Assembly: GCA_034005175.1 (NCBI GenBank)
Contig: JAVEVF010000079.1
Coordinates: 1-8,773, forward strand
Reading direction: 5' to 3'
DNA length: 8,773 bases
DNA from: JAVEVF01 sp034005175
GTDB taxonomy: Bacteria > Actinomycetota > Coriobacteriia > Anaerosomatales > SLCP01
Under the pieces are notes generated by a model, which was not told the origin of the DNA, made no database searches, and worked only from the letters and a program-made list of their open reading frames with translations. Shown here piece by piece: positions 1-6,663 of this stretch (position 1 is its first letter; every line of letters begins with the position of its first letter). A program made the position numbers and the translations under genes.

Positions 1-1214
1 ACAGCGGGGCTCGCCAAGTACACCTCGCTGGTGGGGTCACCCATTCGGCCTACGAAGTTGCGGTTGGTGGTAGCCACCGCTCGCTCACCCGCCGCGAGGA
101 TGCCCATATGTCCGCCGAGGCACGGGCCGCACGTGGGTGTGGAGACCGCGGCGTTGGCGTCGAGGAAGATGTCGGTAAGCCCCTCGCGCATGCACTGACG
201 GTAAACCTCCTGCGTGGCGGGGATGACGATGAGCCTCACGCGCTCATGCGCCTTGCGGCCCTTGAGGACCTCGGCAGCCACGCGCATGTCCTCGATGCGA
301 CCGTTCGTGCACGAGCCGATCACGACCTGATCGACCCACACGTCGCGTGAATCCTCGGCAAGCCGCGTGTTCGACGGCAGGTGAGGGAAGGACACGGTGG
401 GCCTGATGGCAGACGCGTCGACCTCGATGACCTGAGCATACTCGGCATCCGGGTCTGAGAAGTACTCGGTCCACGGGCGCTCCGCTCGGCCCTCAAGGTA
501 GGCGCGCGTGACATCGTCAACAGCGATGATGCCTGACTTGCCGCCTGCCTCGATCGCCATGTTGCAGATGGTCATGCGCTCATCCATGCCGAGCGCCTCG
601 ATAGCGGAGCCGGTGAACTCCATAGCCTGGTAAAGCGCGCCATCCACGCCGATCATGCCGATGATGTGCAAGATGAGGTCCTTACCCGAGACCCACGGCG
701 CAAACGTGCCGCTCACGATGAACTTGATAGACGAGGGCACCTTAAACCACGCCTTGCCAGTGGCCATGCCAGCGGCCGCGTCGGTAGAGCCCACACCGGT
801 GGCGAATGCGCCGAGCGCACCATAGGTGCAGGTATGGCTGTCCGCGCCGATGATGACATCGCCGGGCACCACCACACCCTGCTCGGGCAGCAAGGCGTGT
901 TCGACGCCCATACAGCCCACCTCATAATAGTGCGAGATCTCCTGCTCGCGTGCGAAATCACGCATCACCTTGGCCTGCTCGGCAGATTTGATGTCCTTGT
1001 TTGGCGTGTAGTGGTCGGGCACGAGCGCGATCTTGTCGGCGTCAAACACGCGCTCGACGCCGGTACGCCGGAACTCACGGATGGCTATGGGCGCGGTGAC
1101 ATCGTTGGCGAGAACGAGGTCGAGCGAGCAGTCGATGAGCTGCCCGGGCGTAACCTCCGCCAAGCCCGCGTGAGCAGCGAGGGTCTTCTCGGTGATGGTC
1201 ATGGGGCGGGGCAT
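1..1214 (-). CDS. leuC: 3-isopropylmalate dehydratase large subunit, homoaconitase-type (3' end cut by window)
   Basis: LeuC is the iron-sulfur subunit that, with LeuD, isomerises 2-isopropylmalate to 3-isopropylmalate in cytoplasmic leucine synthesis. I translated 404 codons by hand from the ATG at 1214; the frame is open to the window edge. Seen: an aconitase-family segment DSHTCTYGALGAFATG (about 125-140), GSCTNGR (300-306) and TPTCGPCLGGHMG (359-371). These give the three cluster-ligand cysteines C302, C362 and C365. A basic loop NRNFVGRMGDP (384-394) follows. Family members of this short type are about 420 residues, so only some 15-20 residues should be missing. A second in-frame ATG lies at 1202, but AAGGAG at 1223-1228 is 8 nt before the ATG at 1214, which favours the longer start. 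A leuD would be expected next, outside the window. The homologous substrate homoaconitate cannot be fully excluded from sequence, but the leuA neighbour supports leucine synthesis. Confidence 0.95.
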   Translation of the reverse strand, partial: MPRPMTITEKTLAAHAGLAEVTPGQLIDCSLDLVLANDVTAPIAIREFRRTGVERVFDADKIALVPDHYTPNKDIKSAEQAKVMRDFAREQEISHYYEVGCMGVEHALLPEQGVVVPGDVIIGADSHTCTYGALGAFATGVGSTDAAAGMATGKAWFKVPSSIKFIVSGTFAPWVSGKDLILHIIGMIGVDGALYQAMEFTGSAIEALGMDERMTICNMAIEAGGKSGIIAVDDVTRAYLEGRAERPWTEYFSDPDAEYAQVIEVDASAIRPTVSFPHLPSNTRLAEDSRDVWVDQVVIGSCTNGRIEDMRVAAEVLKGRKAHERVRLIVIPATQEVYRQCMREGLTDIFLDANAAVSTPTCGPCLGGHMGILAAGERAVATTNRNFVGRMGDPTSEVYLASPA

Positions 1215-1222
1215 TCGGGCGC

Positions 1223-1228
1223 TCCTTA
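1223..1228 (-). promoter_or_regulatory. Shine-Dalgarno site deciding the leuC start
   Basis: The minus strand reads AAGGAG here, 8 nt upstream of the ATG at 1214. It would be 20 nt from the alternative in-frame ATG at 1202, so it supports the 1214 start. Confidence 0.8.
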
Positions 1229-1261
1229 CGGCGGCGTGACGTAGTGTGGCTCAGTTCGTGC

Positions 1262-1270
1262 ATTCTAGCA
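1262..1270 (-). promoter_or_regulatory. Candidate extended -10 promoter of leuC
   Basis: The minus strand reads TGCTAGAAT, which fits the extended -10 pattern TGnTATAAT with one mismatch. It would start transcription around 1254-1256 and leave a leader of about 40 nt before the leuC ATG. I see no good TTGACA-like -35 at 16-18 bp spacing, consistent with an extended -10 promoter. It would let leuC be transcribed independently of leuA, which makes sense because opposite-strand genes separate the two. Prediction by eye only. Confidence 0.5.
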
Positions 1271-1272
1271 TC

Positions 1273-1283
1273 AGAGCGGCTCT
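1273..1283. promoter_or_regulatory. Short palindrome next to the leuC -10 (possible operator)
   Basis: The sequence agagc-g-gctct is an 11-bp palindrome beginning 3 bp upstream of the candidate leuC extended -10, inside the would-be -35/-10 spacer. That location suits a repressor or activator half-site pair, but 5-bp arms arise easily by chance in GC-rich DNA. Confidence 0.2.
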
Positions 1284-1349
1284 CTCACCTCCCTGCCGAG
1301 GCGCGCAGGCGCTCGTTGGCCGAGTTGCACGGTCCAAGGAGCCCTGCGG

Positions 1350-1748
1350 ATGAGTGAGCCCTCCCCCTCTGTACGTCGCCCGCTTGACCGCGATTCCCTC
1401 GTGGTGATCGCCAGCATCTTCACCGTGGTGTTCCTGCTGCTCCTAGGGGTATCCCTTGCGCTGGAGTTCAACGGCTATCTGGACTGGCTCATGGATGGCA
1501 ACGCCGTCATTGTCGCCTACCCCCTGTCGGTGAAGACTCGAGGCCTTGCGCTCGTCGTGGGCATCCCCGTGATCGCTGTCGCGAACATGGTGCGGCTCGT
1601 GGGTGGCGCTCTTGCCTCGCAGTACCTGAGCAGCTCGATGTTCGATTTCTTGCACGACTACCTGTTCAAGGTCGCCATGATCCTTGTGGTTGTCGTGCTC
1701 TGGGCGGTGTGGCTCCAGATGGCGAGGGTCCATGCGTCCAAGTCGTGA
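1350..1748 (+). CDS. Small exosortase/archaeosortase-like membrane protein lacking the catalytic cysteine
   Basis: This 132-residue protein starts at an ATG preceded by AAGGAG (1336-1341) with 8-nt spacing. Seen: a polar N-terminus, then hydrophobic segments at about 17-38, 66-90 and 106-124, with a moderately hydrophobic stretch at 44-60. The C-terminal half, with NMVR (79-82) and FDFLHDYLFK (98-107) before a last long hydrophobic helix, resembles small exosortases such as the XrtH type. In that family the catalytic set is Cys, Arg and His, all membrane-associated, and the enzyme cleaves C-terminal sorting signals. R82 and H102 would match the Arg and His. The protein contains no cysteine; where CNG or a similar motif would be expected, it has FNG (40-42). 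It is therefore probably not a normal transpeptidase, and it may be a degenerate paralogue or a membrane protein sharing the fold. It overlaps the next plus-strand gene by 17 bp and diverges from leuC. Family assignment is by eye and tentative. Confidence 0.75.
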   Translation: MSEPSPSVRRPLDRDSLVVIASIFTVVFLLLLGVSLALEFNGYLDWLMDGNAVIVAYPLSVKTRGLALVVGIPVIAVANMVRLVGGALASQYLSSSMFDFLHDYLFKVAMILVVVVLWAVWLQMARVHASKS

Positions 1749-2121
1749 GACACTCGACATCGCGCTCTTCGCGCTGCTGGTCCTTGTGTTCTCGACCGTG
1801 CTTTCCTACCCCGTGCGCGAGGCCTTCAGCAACGCTATGTTCCCGGCAGCCATCGCAAGCGTCATGCTCGCAGCGCTCGGGGTGAAGTGGCCGCGCAAGA
1901 TCTACTTCGCCATCCTCACGCTCGGCGGGTACGTGGCCTTCGACAGACTCTGGGGGAAGACGCCGTTCGCCACAAGGATGCTGGAATACGGGACCGGGGA
2001 TCTTGGCGCGAACATCCTCGGCGTGTTGTATGTCGGGCTCACCATGGCGTACCCCGTCGCCATGCTCCTGCTGTTCGTGGGCAAGAACCCCTCGGTGCTG
2101 TGGAGCCGCGATAGGTCGTGA
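1732..2121 (+). CDS. Uncharacterised four-helix membrane protein, partner of the exosortase-like gene
   Basis: I do not recognise a family for this 129-residue protein. Seen: likely transmembrane segments at about 8-26, 33-51, 56-72 and 93-115, a basic patch between the second and third (KWPRK, 52-56), a short polar loop at 73-92, and a charged C-terminus (WSRDRS). It contains no cysteine. I chose the ATG at 1732, which overlaps the end of the upstream gene by 17 bp and has a weak gagg at 1724-1727 four bases before it. An upstream in-frame ATG at 1684 would add 16 Cys/Arg/Trp-rich residues that are simply the other frame of the preceding gene. The overlap suggests translational coupling, and so that the two membrane proteins act together. 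It is convergent with leuA, whose stop codon lies 42 bp away. Function unknown. Confidence 0.72.
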   Translation: MRPSRETLDIALFALLVLVFSTVLSYPVREAFSNAMFPAAIASVMLAALGVKWPRKIYFAILTLGGYVAFDRLWGKTPFATRMLEYGTGDLGANILGVLYVGLTMAYPVAMLLLFVGKNPSVLWSRDRS

Positions 2122-2136
2122 GCGGGTGGCGGCTCG

Positions 2137-2154
2137 CGGCTGGCACGCCTGCCG
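2137..2154. terminator. Weak hairpin between convergent genes (possible bidirectional terminator)
   Basis: The sequence cggc-t-gg-cacg-cc-t-gccg can fold into four plus two GC pairs around one T:T mismatch, with a 4-nt loop. It sits in the 42-bp gap between the plus-strand membrane-protein pair and leuA, where a bidirectional terminator would be expected. No T-run follows on either strand, so it is not a canonical intrinsic terminator. Confidence 0.22.
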
Positions 2155-2163
2155 GTGAACCTG

Positions 2164-3741
2164 CTACATCTCCTCGGCCACGCACGGCCTTGCAGCTACG
2201 AGGAGCCGGTTCAGAGCGTTCACATACGCCCGAGCGCTTGCCGTGATGATGTCGCTGTGCGCTCCTCGGCCGGTGAACACGCTCCCATCACCGCTGCGGA
2301 CACGGATGGTGACCTCGCCAAGCGCATCGATTCCGCGTGTCACGCTTTGCACGGAGAACTCGATGAGGTCGTTGTCGACGTCGATCATGCGGTTGATTGC
2401 GCGGTAGACGGCGTCTACAGGCCCGGCCCCATGGCTCGAGTCGATGAGATGCGCGCCGCTCTCTATCTCGACGAGTTCGACTGTCGCAGTGGGGATCCCT
2501 GGCTCGCCACACATCACATGCAGCGTCTGCAGGTGGTAGACCTCCCCTGCCGAGATGCGCTCGGACTCCGAGATGAGCGTGTCGAGGTCCTCGTCGTAGA
2601 CCTCTTTCTTCTTGTCAGCCAAGCCCAGGAAGTCCGCGTACACGCGCTCGAACTCGTCTTCGGCAAGCTCATAGCCGAGCTGATCGAGCCGGTGGCGCAG
2701 CGCCGCACGCCCCGAGCGCGCGGTAAGCACGATGGCGCTGCCGCCCACGCCCACATCGGCGGGGTCGATGATCTCGTAGGTGGTGCGCTCCTTGAGCACG
2801 CCATCTTGGTGGATGCCGCTGGAATGGGCGAAGGCGTTTGCGCCCACGATGGACTTGTTGGGCTGCACCAGGATGCCGGTAATGCTGCTCACGAGGCGAG
2901 AGGCACGCGCGATCTCACGCGTGTTGATGGCGGTGTCGGCGCCGAAGTACTCACGCCGCGAGCGCAGGGCCATGACGACCTCTTCCATGGCTGTGTTGCC
3001 CGCACGCTCGCCTATGCCGTTGATGGTGCATTCGACCTGCCGAGCCCCCGCCTTCACCCCTGCGAGCGCGTTTGCGGTGGCCATGCCGAGGTCGTTGTGA
3101 CAGTGCACCGAGACAGTGACATTCTCGATGTCGTCGACATGCTCGAAGAGCCCGCCGATGAGCGCGCCGAACTCCTCAGGGTACGTGTAGCCGGTTGTAT
3201 CGGGGATGTTGACGACCGTGGCGCCTGCGGCGATCGCGGTCTGCACCATACGGTACAGGAACTCGGGGTCGGCTCGGCCGGCGTCTTCCGCGTAGAACTC
3301 GACGTCCTCGACGAAGGAACGCGCAAGCTTCACCGCAGCGGCCGCGCGCTCGAGCGCGGTCTCGCGGCTGATGCGCAGCTTATCGCGCAGGTGGGACTCT
3401 GAGACGCCGATACCAGTATGGATGCGGGGACGCTGCGCGTTTCTGAGCGCATCGGCCGCAGACTCGATATCGGCGGGCACCGCGCGCGAGAGCGCACACA
3501 CGACGCACGCGTCTCCCACCTCTGATGCCACGCGACGAACGCTTTCGAAGTCACCCGGGCTCGAGATAGGGAAGCCCGCTTCGATGACGTCAACACCCAA
3601 CCGCACGAGCGAGCGCGCGATCTCGAGCTTCTCCTCGGTGTTCATGGAGGCGCCGGGCGACTGCTCACCGTCGCGCAGCGTGGTGTCGAAGATGAACACT
3701 CGGTCAAAGCTGGCGTTGTTGGTGGCGGTGGTGTTGTTCAT
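2164..3741 (-). CDS. leuA: 2-isopropylmalate synthase
   Basis: LeuA condenses acetyl-CoA with 2-ketoisovalerate to give 2-isopropylmalate, the committed and usually leucine-inhibited step of leucine synthesis. The protein has 525 residues, normal for the bacterial type. Seen: FDTTLRDGEQSPG (18-30) with R23 and D24 of the active site; metal-ligand histidines in HCHNDLG (213-219); NGIGERAGN (241-249); HSSGIHQDG (306-314) in the linker region; and a C-terminal LeuA regulatory domain from about 400 to 515 with GAGPVDAVYRA (438-448). The motifs and context favour isopropylmalate synthase over citramalate or homocitrate synthase. The first dozen residues (MNNTTATNNASF) form a polar, Asn/Thr-rich extension. 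I see no Shine-Dalgarno before the ATG at 3741. A TATACT hexamer lies only 6 nt upstream instead, suggesting a leaderless transcript. serA ends 135 bp upstream. Confidence 0.96.
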   Translation of the reverse strand: MNNTTATNNASFDRVFIFDTTLRDGEQSPGASMNTEEKLEIARSLVRLGVDVIEAGFPISSPGDFESVRRVASEVGDACVVCALSRAVPADIESAADALRNAQRPRIHTGIGVSESHLRDKLRISRETALERAAAAVKLARSFVEDVEFYAEDAGRADPEFLYRMVQTAIAAGATVVNIPDTTGYTYPEEFGALIGGLFEHVDDIENVTVSVHCHNDLGMATANALAGVKAGARQVECTINGIGERAGNTAMEEVVMALRSRREYFGADTAINTREIARASRLVSSITGILVQPNKSIVGANAFAHSSGIHQDGVLKERTTYEIIDPADVGVGGSAIVLTARSGRAALRHRLDQLGYELAEDEFERVYADFLGLADKKKEVYDEDLDTLISESERISAGEVYHLQTLHVMCGEPGIPTATVELVEIESGAHLIDSSHGAGPVDAVYRAINRMIDVDNDLIEFSVQSVTRGIDALGEVTIRVRSGDGSVFTGRGAHSDIITASARAYVNALNRLLVAARPCVAEEM

Positions 3742-3747
3742 GCGGGG

Positions 3748-3753
3748 AGTATA
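3748..3753 (-). promoter_or_regulatory. Candidate -10 for a leaderless leuA transcript
   Basis: The minus strand reads TATACT (pattern TAnnnT), with 6 nt between it and the leuA ATG. Transcription would then start at or next to the A of the ATG. No ribosome-binding sequence precedes leuA, which fits leaderless initiation, a mode common in Actinobacteria. No convincing -35 was found; the 17-bp-upstream hexamer is GC-only. Confidence 0.4.
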
Positions 3754-3790
3754 GCGCAGGAGCGCGGGGGCGCGGGGCCTCTTCGGGACA

Positions 3791-3830
3791 CGTCATGAAA
3801 GTGGGTTCAAGTGCACCCACTTTCATGACG
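3791..3830. repeat. Perfect 16-bp inverted repeat with 8-nt loop in the leuA-serA gap
   Basis: The arms cgtcatgaaagtgggt (3791-3806) and acccactttcatgacg (3815-3830) are exact reverse complements around the loop tcaagtgc. The element is more AT-rich than the neighbouring genes, starts 46 bp past the serA stop and lies 49 bp upstream of the leuA ATG. On the minus strand the stem is followed by tgtcccgaag, with no T-run, so it is not a standard intrinsic terminator, although it could still slow polymerase or protect the serA mRNA end. Alternatives are a protein-binding operator for leuA or one copy of a dispersed REP-like palindrome. I found no second copy in this window. Confidence 0.85.
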
Positions 3831-3876
3831 GCGCGAGACAAGCACCCAGGAGGAGCCAGCGACGGCTCGTGCCCCG

Positions 3877-5457
3877 TTACAGCTCCACGCCCCAGGCGGT
3901 CTCCATCTCGACCTCGGCCACGATGCGGTCAAGCAGCTCGCGTTTGATAGGCGAGTCAACCGTCAGACACATGAGCGCCTCGCCACCGCGTTCCTTGCGC
4001 GCCACCTGCATCGAACCGATATTGATGGACTCCTCGCCAAGGATCGTCCCCACCTTGCCGATCATTCCCGGTCGGTCTGGATAGAGGAAGAACGCCATGT
4101 TTCGCGAGGGCTTGAGGTCCACTCCGTAATCAAGCACGGTCACCAGGCGCGGCTGGTTCTTCTTGCCCACGAGCGCCGCACCGATCTCGACAGGCCCCTC
4201 GGGCGTCGTGGCGCGCGCAACCACCATCGAGACGTAGTCGTGCGTCTCGGAGCGCTTCGTCTCCGTGACCTGCAACCCGCGCTGCTCGGCGTAGTAGTCG
4301 GCATTCACGAAGTTCACGCTCTCGGCACTCACCACGGTGAGCAGCCCCTTGAGCACGGCGGTGCGCAGGATACGCGTATCCACATCGGCAAGCGCGCCCA
4401 CGAGCAGGATGTCCATGGCCTGAACACCACCGCGTGCCATCTGCGCCACCATCTTGCCGAGATCCTCGGACACCTCGATATATGGTCCCACGGCATCCAG
4501 GACCTCGGGCGACACCGGCGCGATGTTCACTGCAGTGGGCACCATCTTGCCCAGCAAGCCCGCCGTCACGTACTCGGCGATCTGCTCGCCTGCCCTGTCC
4601 TGGGCCTCGGCGGTAGACGCCCCGAGATGCGGCGTGAGGATGACGTTCTCGTAGCCGGTAAGCGGCGAGTCCGTGCAGGGCTCAACCTCGAACACGTCCA
4701 CGCCCGCGCTCGCCACCTTGCCGCTCTTGACGGCCTCTTCAAGCGCATCGAGCTGGTAGATGCCACCGCGCGCGGTGTTGACCAGCCGCACCCCATCCTT
4801 CATGAGCGCGAACTGCTCGGGACCGAACATCCCTATGGTCTCCTTCGTCTTGGGCAGATGCACCGTGATGAAGTCGGCCTGGGGCAGGATCTCGTTGACG
4901 TCCGCGATGAGCTCCACACCCATGGCCTGGGCGCGCTCGGGCGTGGTGTAGGGGTCGTAACCGATGATGCGCATGCCAAATCCGCGCGCGCGCTCGGCAA
5001 CAAGCGAGCCGATGCGCCCCAGCCCGAAGATGGCAAGCGTCTTCTCGTAGAGCTCGGCGCCGGTGAACTTCGAGCGCTCCCACTTGCATTCCCGCATTGA
5101 GGCCCACGCCTGTGGGATATTGCGTGCCTGCGCGAGCATGAGTGCCACGGTATGCTCGGCGGCAGATACGATGTTGCTCGTGGGCGCGTTGCACACGATG
5201 ATGCCGCGCTCGGTGGCCGCCTGCACGTCCACGTTGTCCACGCCAACGCCTGCACGGCCGATGATCTTCAGGTTGGCACCCGCCTCGATCACCTCGCGAG
5301 TGGCCTTGGTGGCCGAGCGCACGATAAGCGCGTCGTATGCAGGTATCTCGGCGACCAGCTCTTCTGGCGAAAGCCCGAGCTTCACGTCCACATCGAAGTG
5401 CTCCTTGAGCATCTTCACGCCCGAGTCAGCGATCTTCTCGGCTACCAGTACCCTCAT
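3877..5457 (-). CDS. serA: D-3-phosphoglycerate dehydrogenase with ASB and ACT domains
   Basis: SerA oxidises 3-phosphoglycerate to 3-phosphohydroxypyruvate with NAD, the first step of serine synthesis in the cytoplasm. The 526-residue length fits the long SerA type. Seen: an N-terminal substrate domain; a Rossmann motif GLGRIG (145-150) with D168 placed to bind the NAD ribose; and the catalytic set R230 (NTARGG), E259 (EVEP) and H277 (TPHLGAST). An intervening ASB-type domain spans about 310-445, and a C-terminal ACT domain about 452-526 (FFLYPDRPGMIGKVGTIL), which in this family usually mediates serine feedback control. The ATG at 5457 is preceded by a modest AAGGGG (5468-5473) at 10-nt spacing. 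It follows the class V aminotransferase by 43 bp, an arrangement that places two consecutive serine-pathway steps together. Confidence 0.96.
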   Translation of the reverse strand: MRVLVAEKIADSGVKMLKEHFDVDVKLGLSPEELVAEIPAYDALIVRSATKATREVIEAGANLKIIGRAGVGVDNVDVQAATERGIIVCNAPTSNIVSAAEHTVALMLAQARNIPQAWASMRECKWERSKFTGAELYEKTLAIFGLGRIGSLVAERARGFGMRIIGYDPYTTPERAQAMGVELIADVNEILPQADFITVHLPKTKETIGMFGPEQFALMKDGVRLVNTARGGIYQLDALEEAVKSGKVASAGVDVFEVEPCTDSPLTGYENVILTPHLGASTAEAQDRAGEQIAEYVTAGLLGKMVPTAVNIAPVSPEVLDAVGPYIEVSEDLGKMVAQMARGGVQAMDILLVGALADVDTRILRTAVLKGLLTVVSAESVNFVNADYYAEQRGLQVTETKRSETHDYVSMVVARATTPEGPVEIGAALVGKKNQPRLVTVLDYGVDLKPSRNMAFFLYPDRPGMIGKVGTILGEESINIGSMQVARKERGGEALMCLTVDSPIKRELLDRIVAEVEMETAWGVEL

Positions 5458-5500
5458 CAGTCGTCAGCCCCTTGTCGTCGTACGGATGCGGCGTGTTACC

Positions 5501-6652
5501 TCACGCCTCGCCCATGAATACGCTTTCTGCAGCCTTGATGCCCGCGCCGCGCTCGAAATCGTACCCGAGCCGTGCCAGCGTCATCTCTAGCGCGGCAAGC
5601 GTGGTGATGATGTCGAATTCGCCGAAGTAGCCGAGGTGACCCACTCGGAAGATACGGCCCGCGTAGTCGTCCTGGCCACCGGCGATGGTCACGCCGTAGG
5701 TGTCCTTCATGGTCTTCACGATAGCCTTGCCATCCACGCCTTCCGGCACCCAGACAGGCGTGACGGCCGAGCCGCGCCCCTCGGGCGGCGCGAAGAGCTG
5801 CAACCCCAGCGCCTCGCAGCCCCTGCGAGTAGCCTCGGCGAGCCGCGCATGACGCGCGATGGTGTTCTCAAGGCCCTCGGCGCGGATCATGCGCAGCGCC
5901 TCGGCAAGCCCGATGATGAGCGAGACAGGCGGCGTGAAAGGCGTGGTGTCCTTCTCGAGGTTCTTCTTGTAGCGCGCCCAGTCGAAGTAGAACTTCGGCA
6001 GCGTGGAGCGCTCATAGGCGCGCCAGGCCTTCGGCGAGACCGTGAGCGCGGCAAGGCCGGGCGGCAGCATGAGGCCTTTCTGCGATCCGGTCATCACCAC
6101 GTCAAGATGCCACTCGTCGGTCTTGCACTCCACGGCACCGATGCCCGTGATGCTGTCGACGATGAAGACGCACTCGGGGTGCTCGGCCACGATGGCACCG
6201 ATGGTCTTCACGTCGTTGAGCACGCCACTCGATGTCTCGGACTGCACAACCACCACGCCACGCACGCTGGGGTTCTCCTCAAGCGCCGTAGCGACGTCGG
6301 CAGGGTCGACGGTCTCGGTCCATGCATACGAGAGGTCCACGACGTTCAGTCCGTAAGCCTTCGCGATCTGCGCCATGCGGTCGCCGAACTTACCGTTGCG
6401 CGCCACCAAGACAGTGTCCCCAGCGCAAAAACAGTTGGCGAACGCCGATTCCATCACGCCCGTGCCCGAACACGACATGATGAGCGCGTCTGAAGCCTCG
6501 GTCTCGAAGACGTACTTCAGCCCCGCGATGACCTCCATGAGGATGGCGGAGAAGTCAGGCGTACGGTGGTGGATCATCGGCCGAGCCTGTGCGAGCAGAA
6601 CCTCGGCGGGCACCGGCGTGGGGCCGGGTGTCATCAGGTAGTCTTTGCGCAT
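5501..6652 (-). CDS. Class V pyridoxal-phosphate aminotransferase (serine-pyruvate/alanine-glyoxylate type), probable phosphoserine transaminase role
   Basis: This 383-residue protein belongs to fold-type I, class V aminotransferases. Seen: the N-terminal signature MTPGPTPVP (7-15); SGTG (62-65) in the cofactor phosphate region; QSETSSG (137-143); D166 to bind the pyridine nitrogen; the Schiff-base lysine K192 in TGSQKGLMLPPG (188-199); and R336 (FRVGHLG) as the likely carboxylate-binding arginine. Family members use serine, alanine, glyoxylate or pyruvate. Because serA follows directly and no serC is visible, the best inference is conversion of 3-phosphohydroxypyruvate to phosphoserine, as proposed for similar serA-linked genes in Thermotoga and methanogens. 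Serine-glyoxylate or alanine-glyoxylate exchange remains possible. I placed the start at the ATG at 6652, preceded by a G-rich site (about 6658-6665), 11 bp after the ilvC stop. Longer in-frame starts run into ilvC and lack family similarity. Confidence 0.93.
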   Translation of the reverse strand: MRKDYLMTPGPTPVPAEVLLAQARPMIHHRTPDFSAILMEVIAGLKYVFETEASDALIMSCSGTGVMESAFANCFCAGDTVLVARNGKFGDRMAQIAKAYGLNVVDLSYAWTETVDPADVATALEENPSVRGVVVVQSETSSGVLNDVKTIGAIVAEHPECVFIVDSITGIGAVECKTDEWHLDVVMTGSQKGLMLPPGLAALTVSPKAWRAYERSTLPKFYFDWARYKKNLEKDTTPFTPPVSLIIGLAEALRMIRAEGLENTIARHARLAEATRRGCEALGLQLFAPPEGRGSAVTPVWVPEGVDGKAIVKTMKDTYGVTIAGGQDDYAGRIFRVGHLGYFGEFDIITTLAALEMTLARLGYDFERGAGIKAAESVFMGEA

Positions 6653-6663
6653 CACGCGCCCCC

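Noticed and set aside
1684..1731. Upstream start for the second plus-strand membrane protein
   Set aside because: The added 16 residues (Cys, Trp, Arg rich) are the alternate frame of the preceding gene; the ATG at 1732 directly precedes the membrane-protein-like sequence.
2155..3402. Long plus-strand open frame (415 codons) opposite leuA
   Set aside because: It is antisense to a clear LeuA with all catalytic motifs. Its translation is rich in His, Arg, Asp and Val with no recognisable domain, as expected from the complementary strand of GC-rich genes.
3853..3868. Small hairpin gagcc...ggctc just downstream of serA as a terminator
   Set aside because: Only 5 bp of stem with a 6-nt loop and no T-run on the minus strand; too weak to call.
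4240..5100. Plus-strand open frame of 286 codons opposite serA, and a similar one at 5636-6493 opposite the aminotransferase
   Set aside because: Both are complementary-strand shadows of well-supported enzymes, with low-complexity His/Arg/Leu-rich products and no ribosome-binding context that I could support.
5458..5500. Possible promoter or terminator in the 43-bp gap between the aminotransferase and serA
   Set aside because: No -10/-35 pair, hairpin or T-run could be supported; it reads as an ordinary intra-operon spacer.
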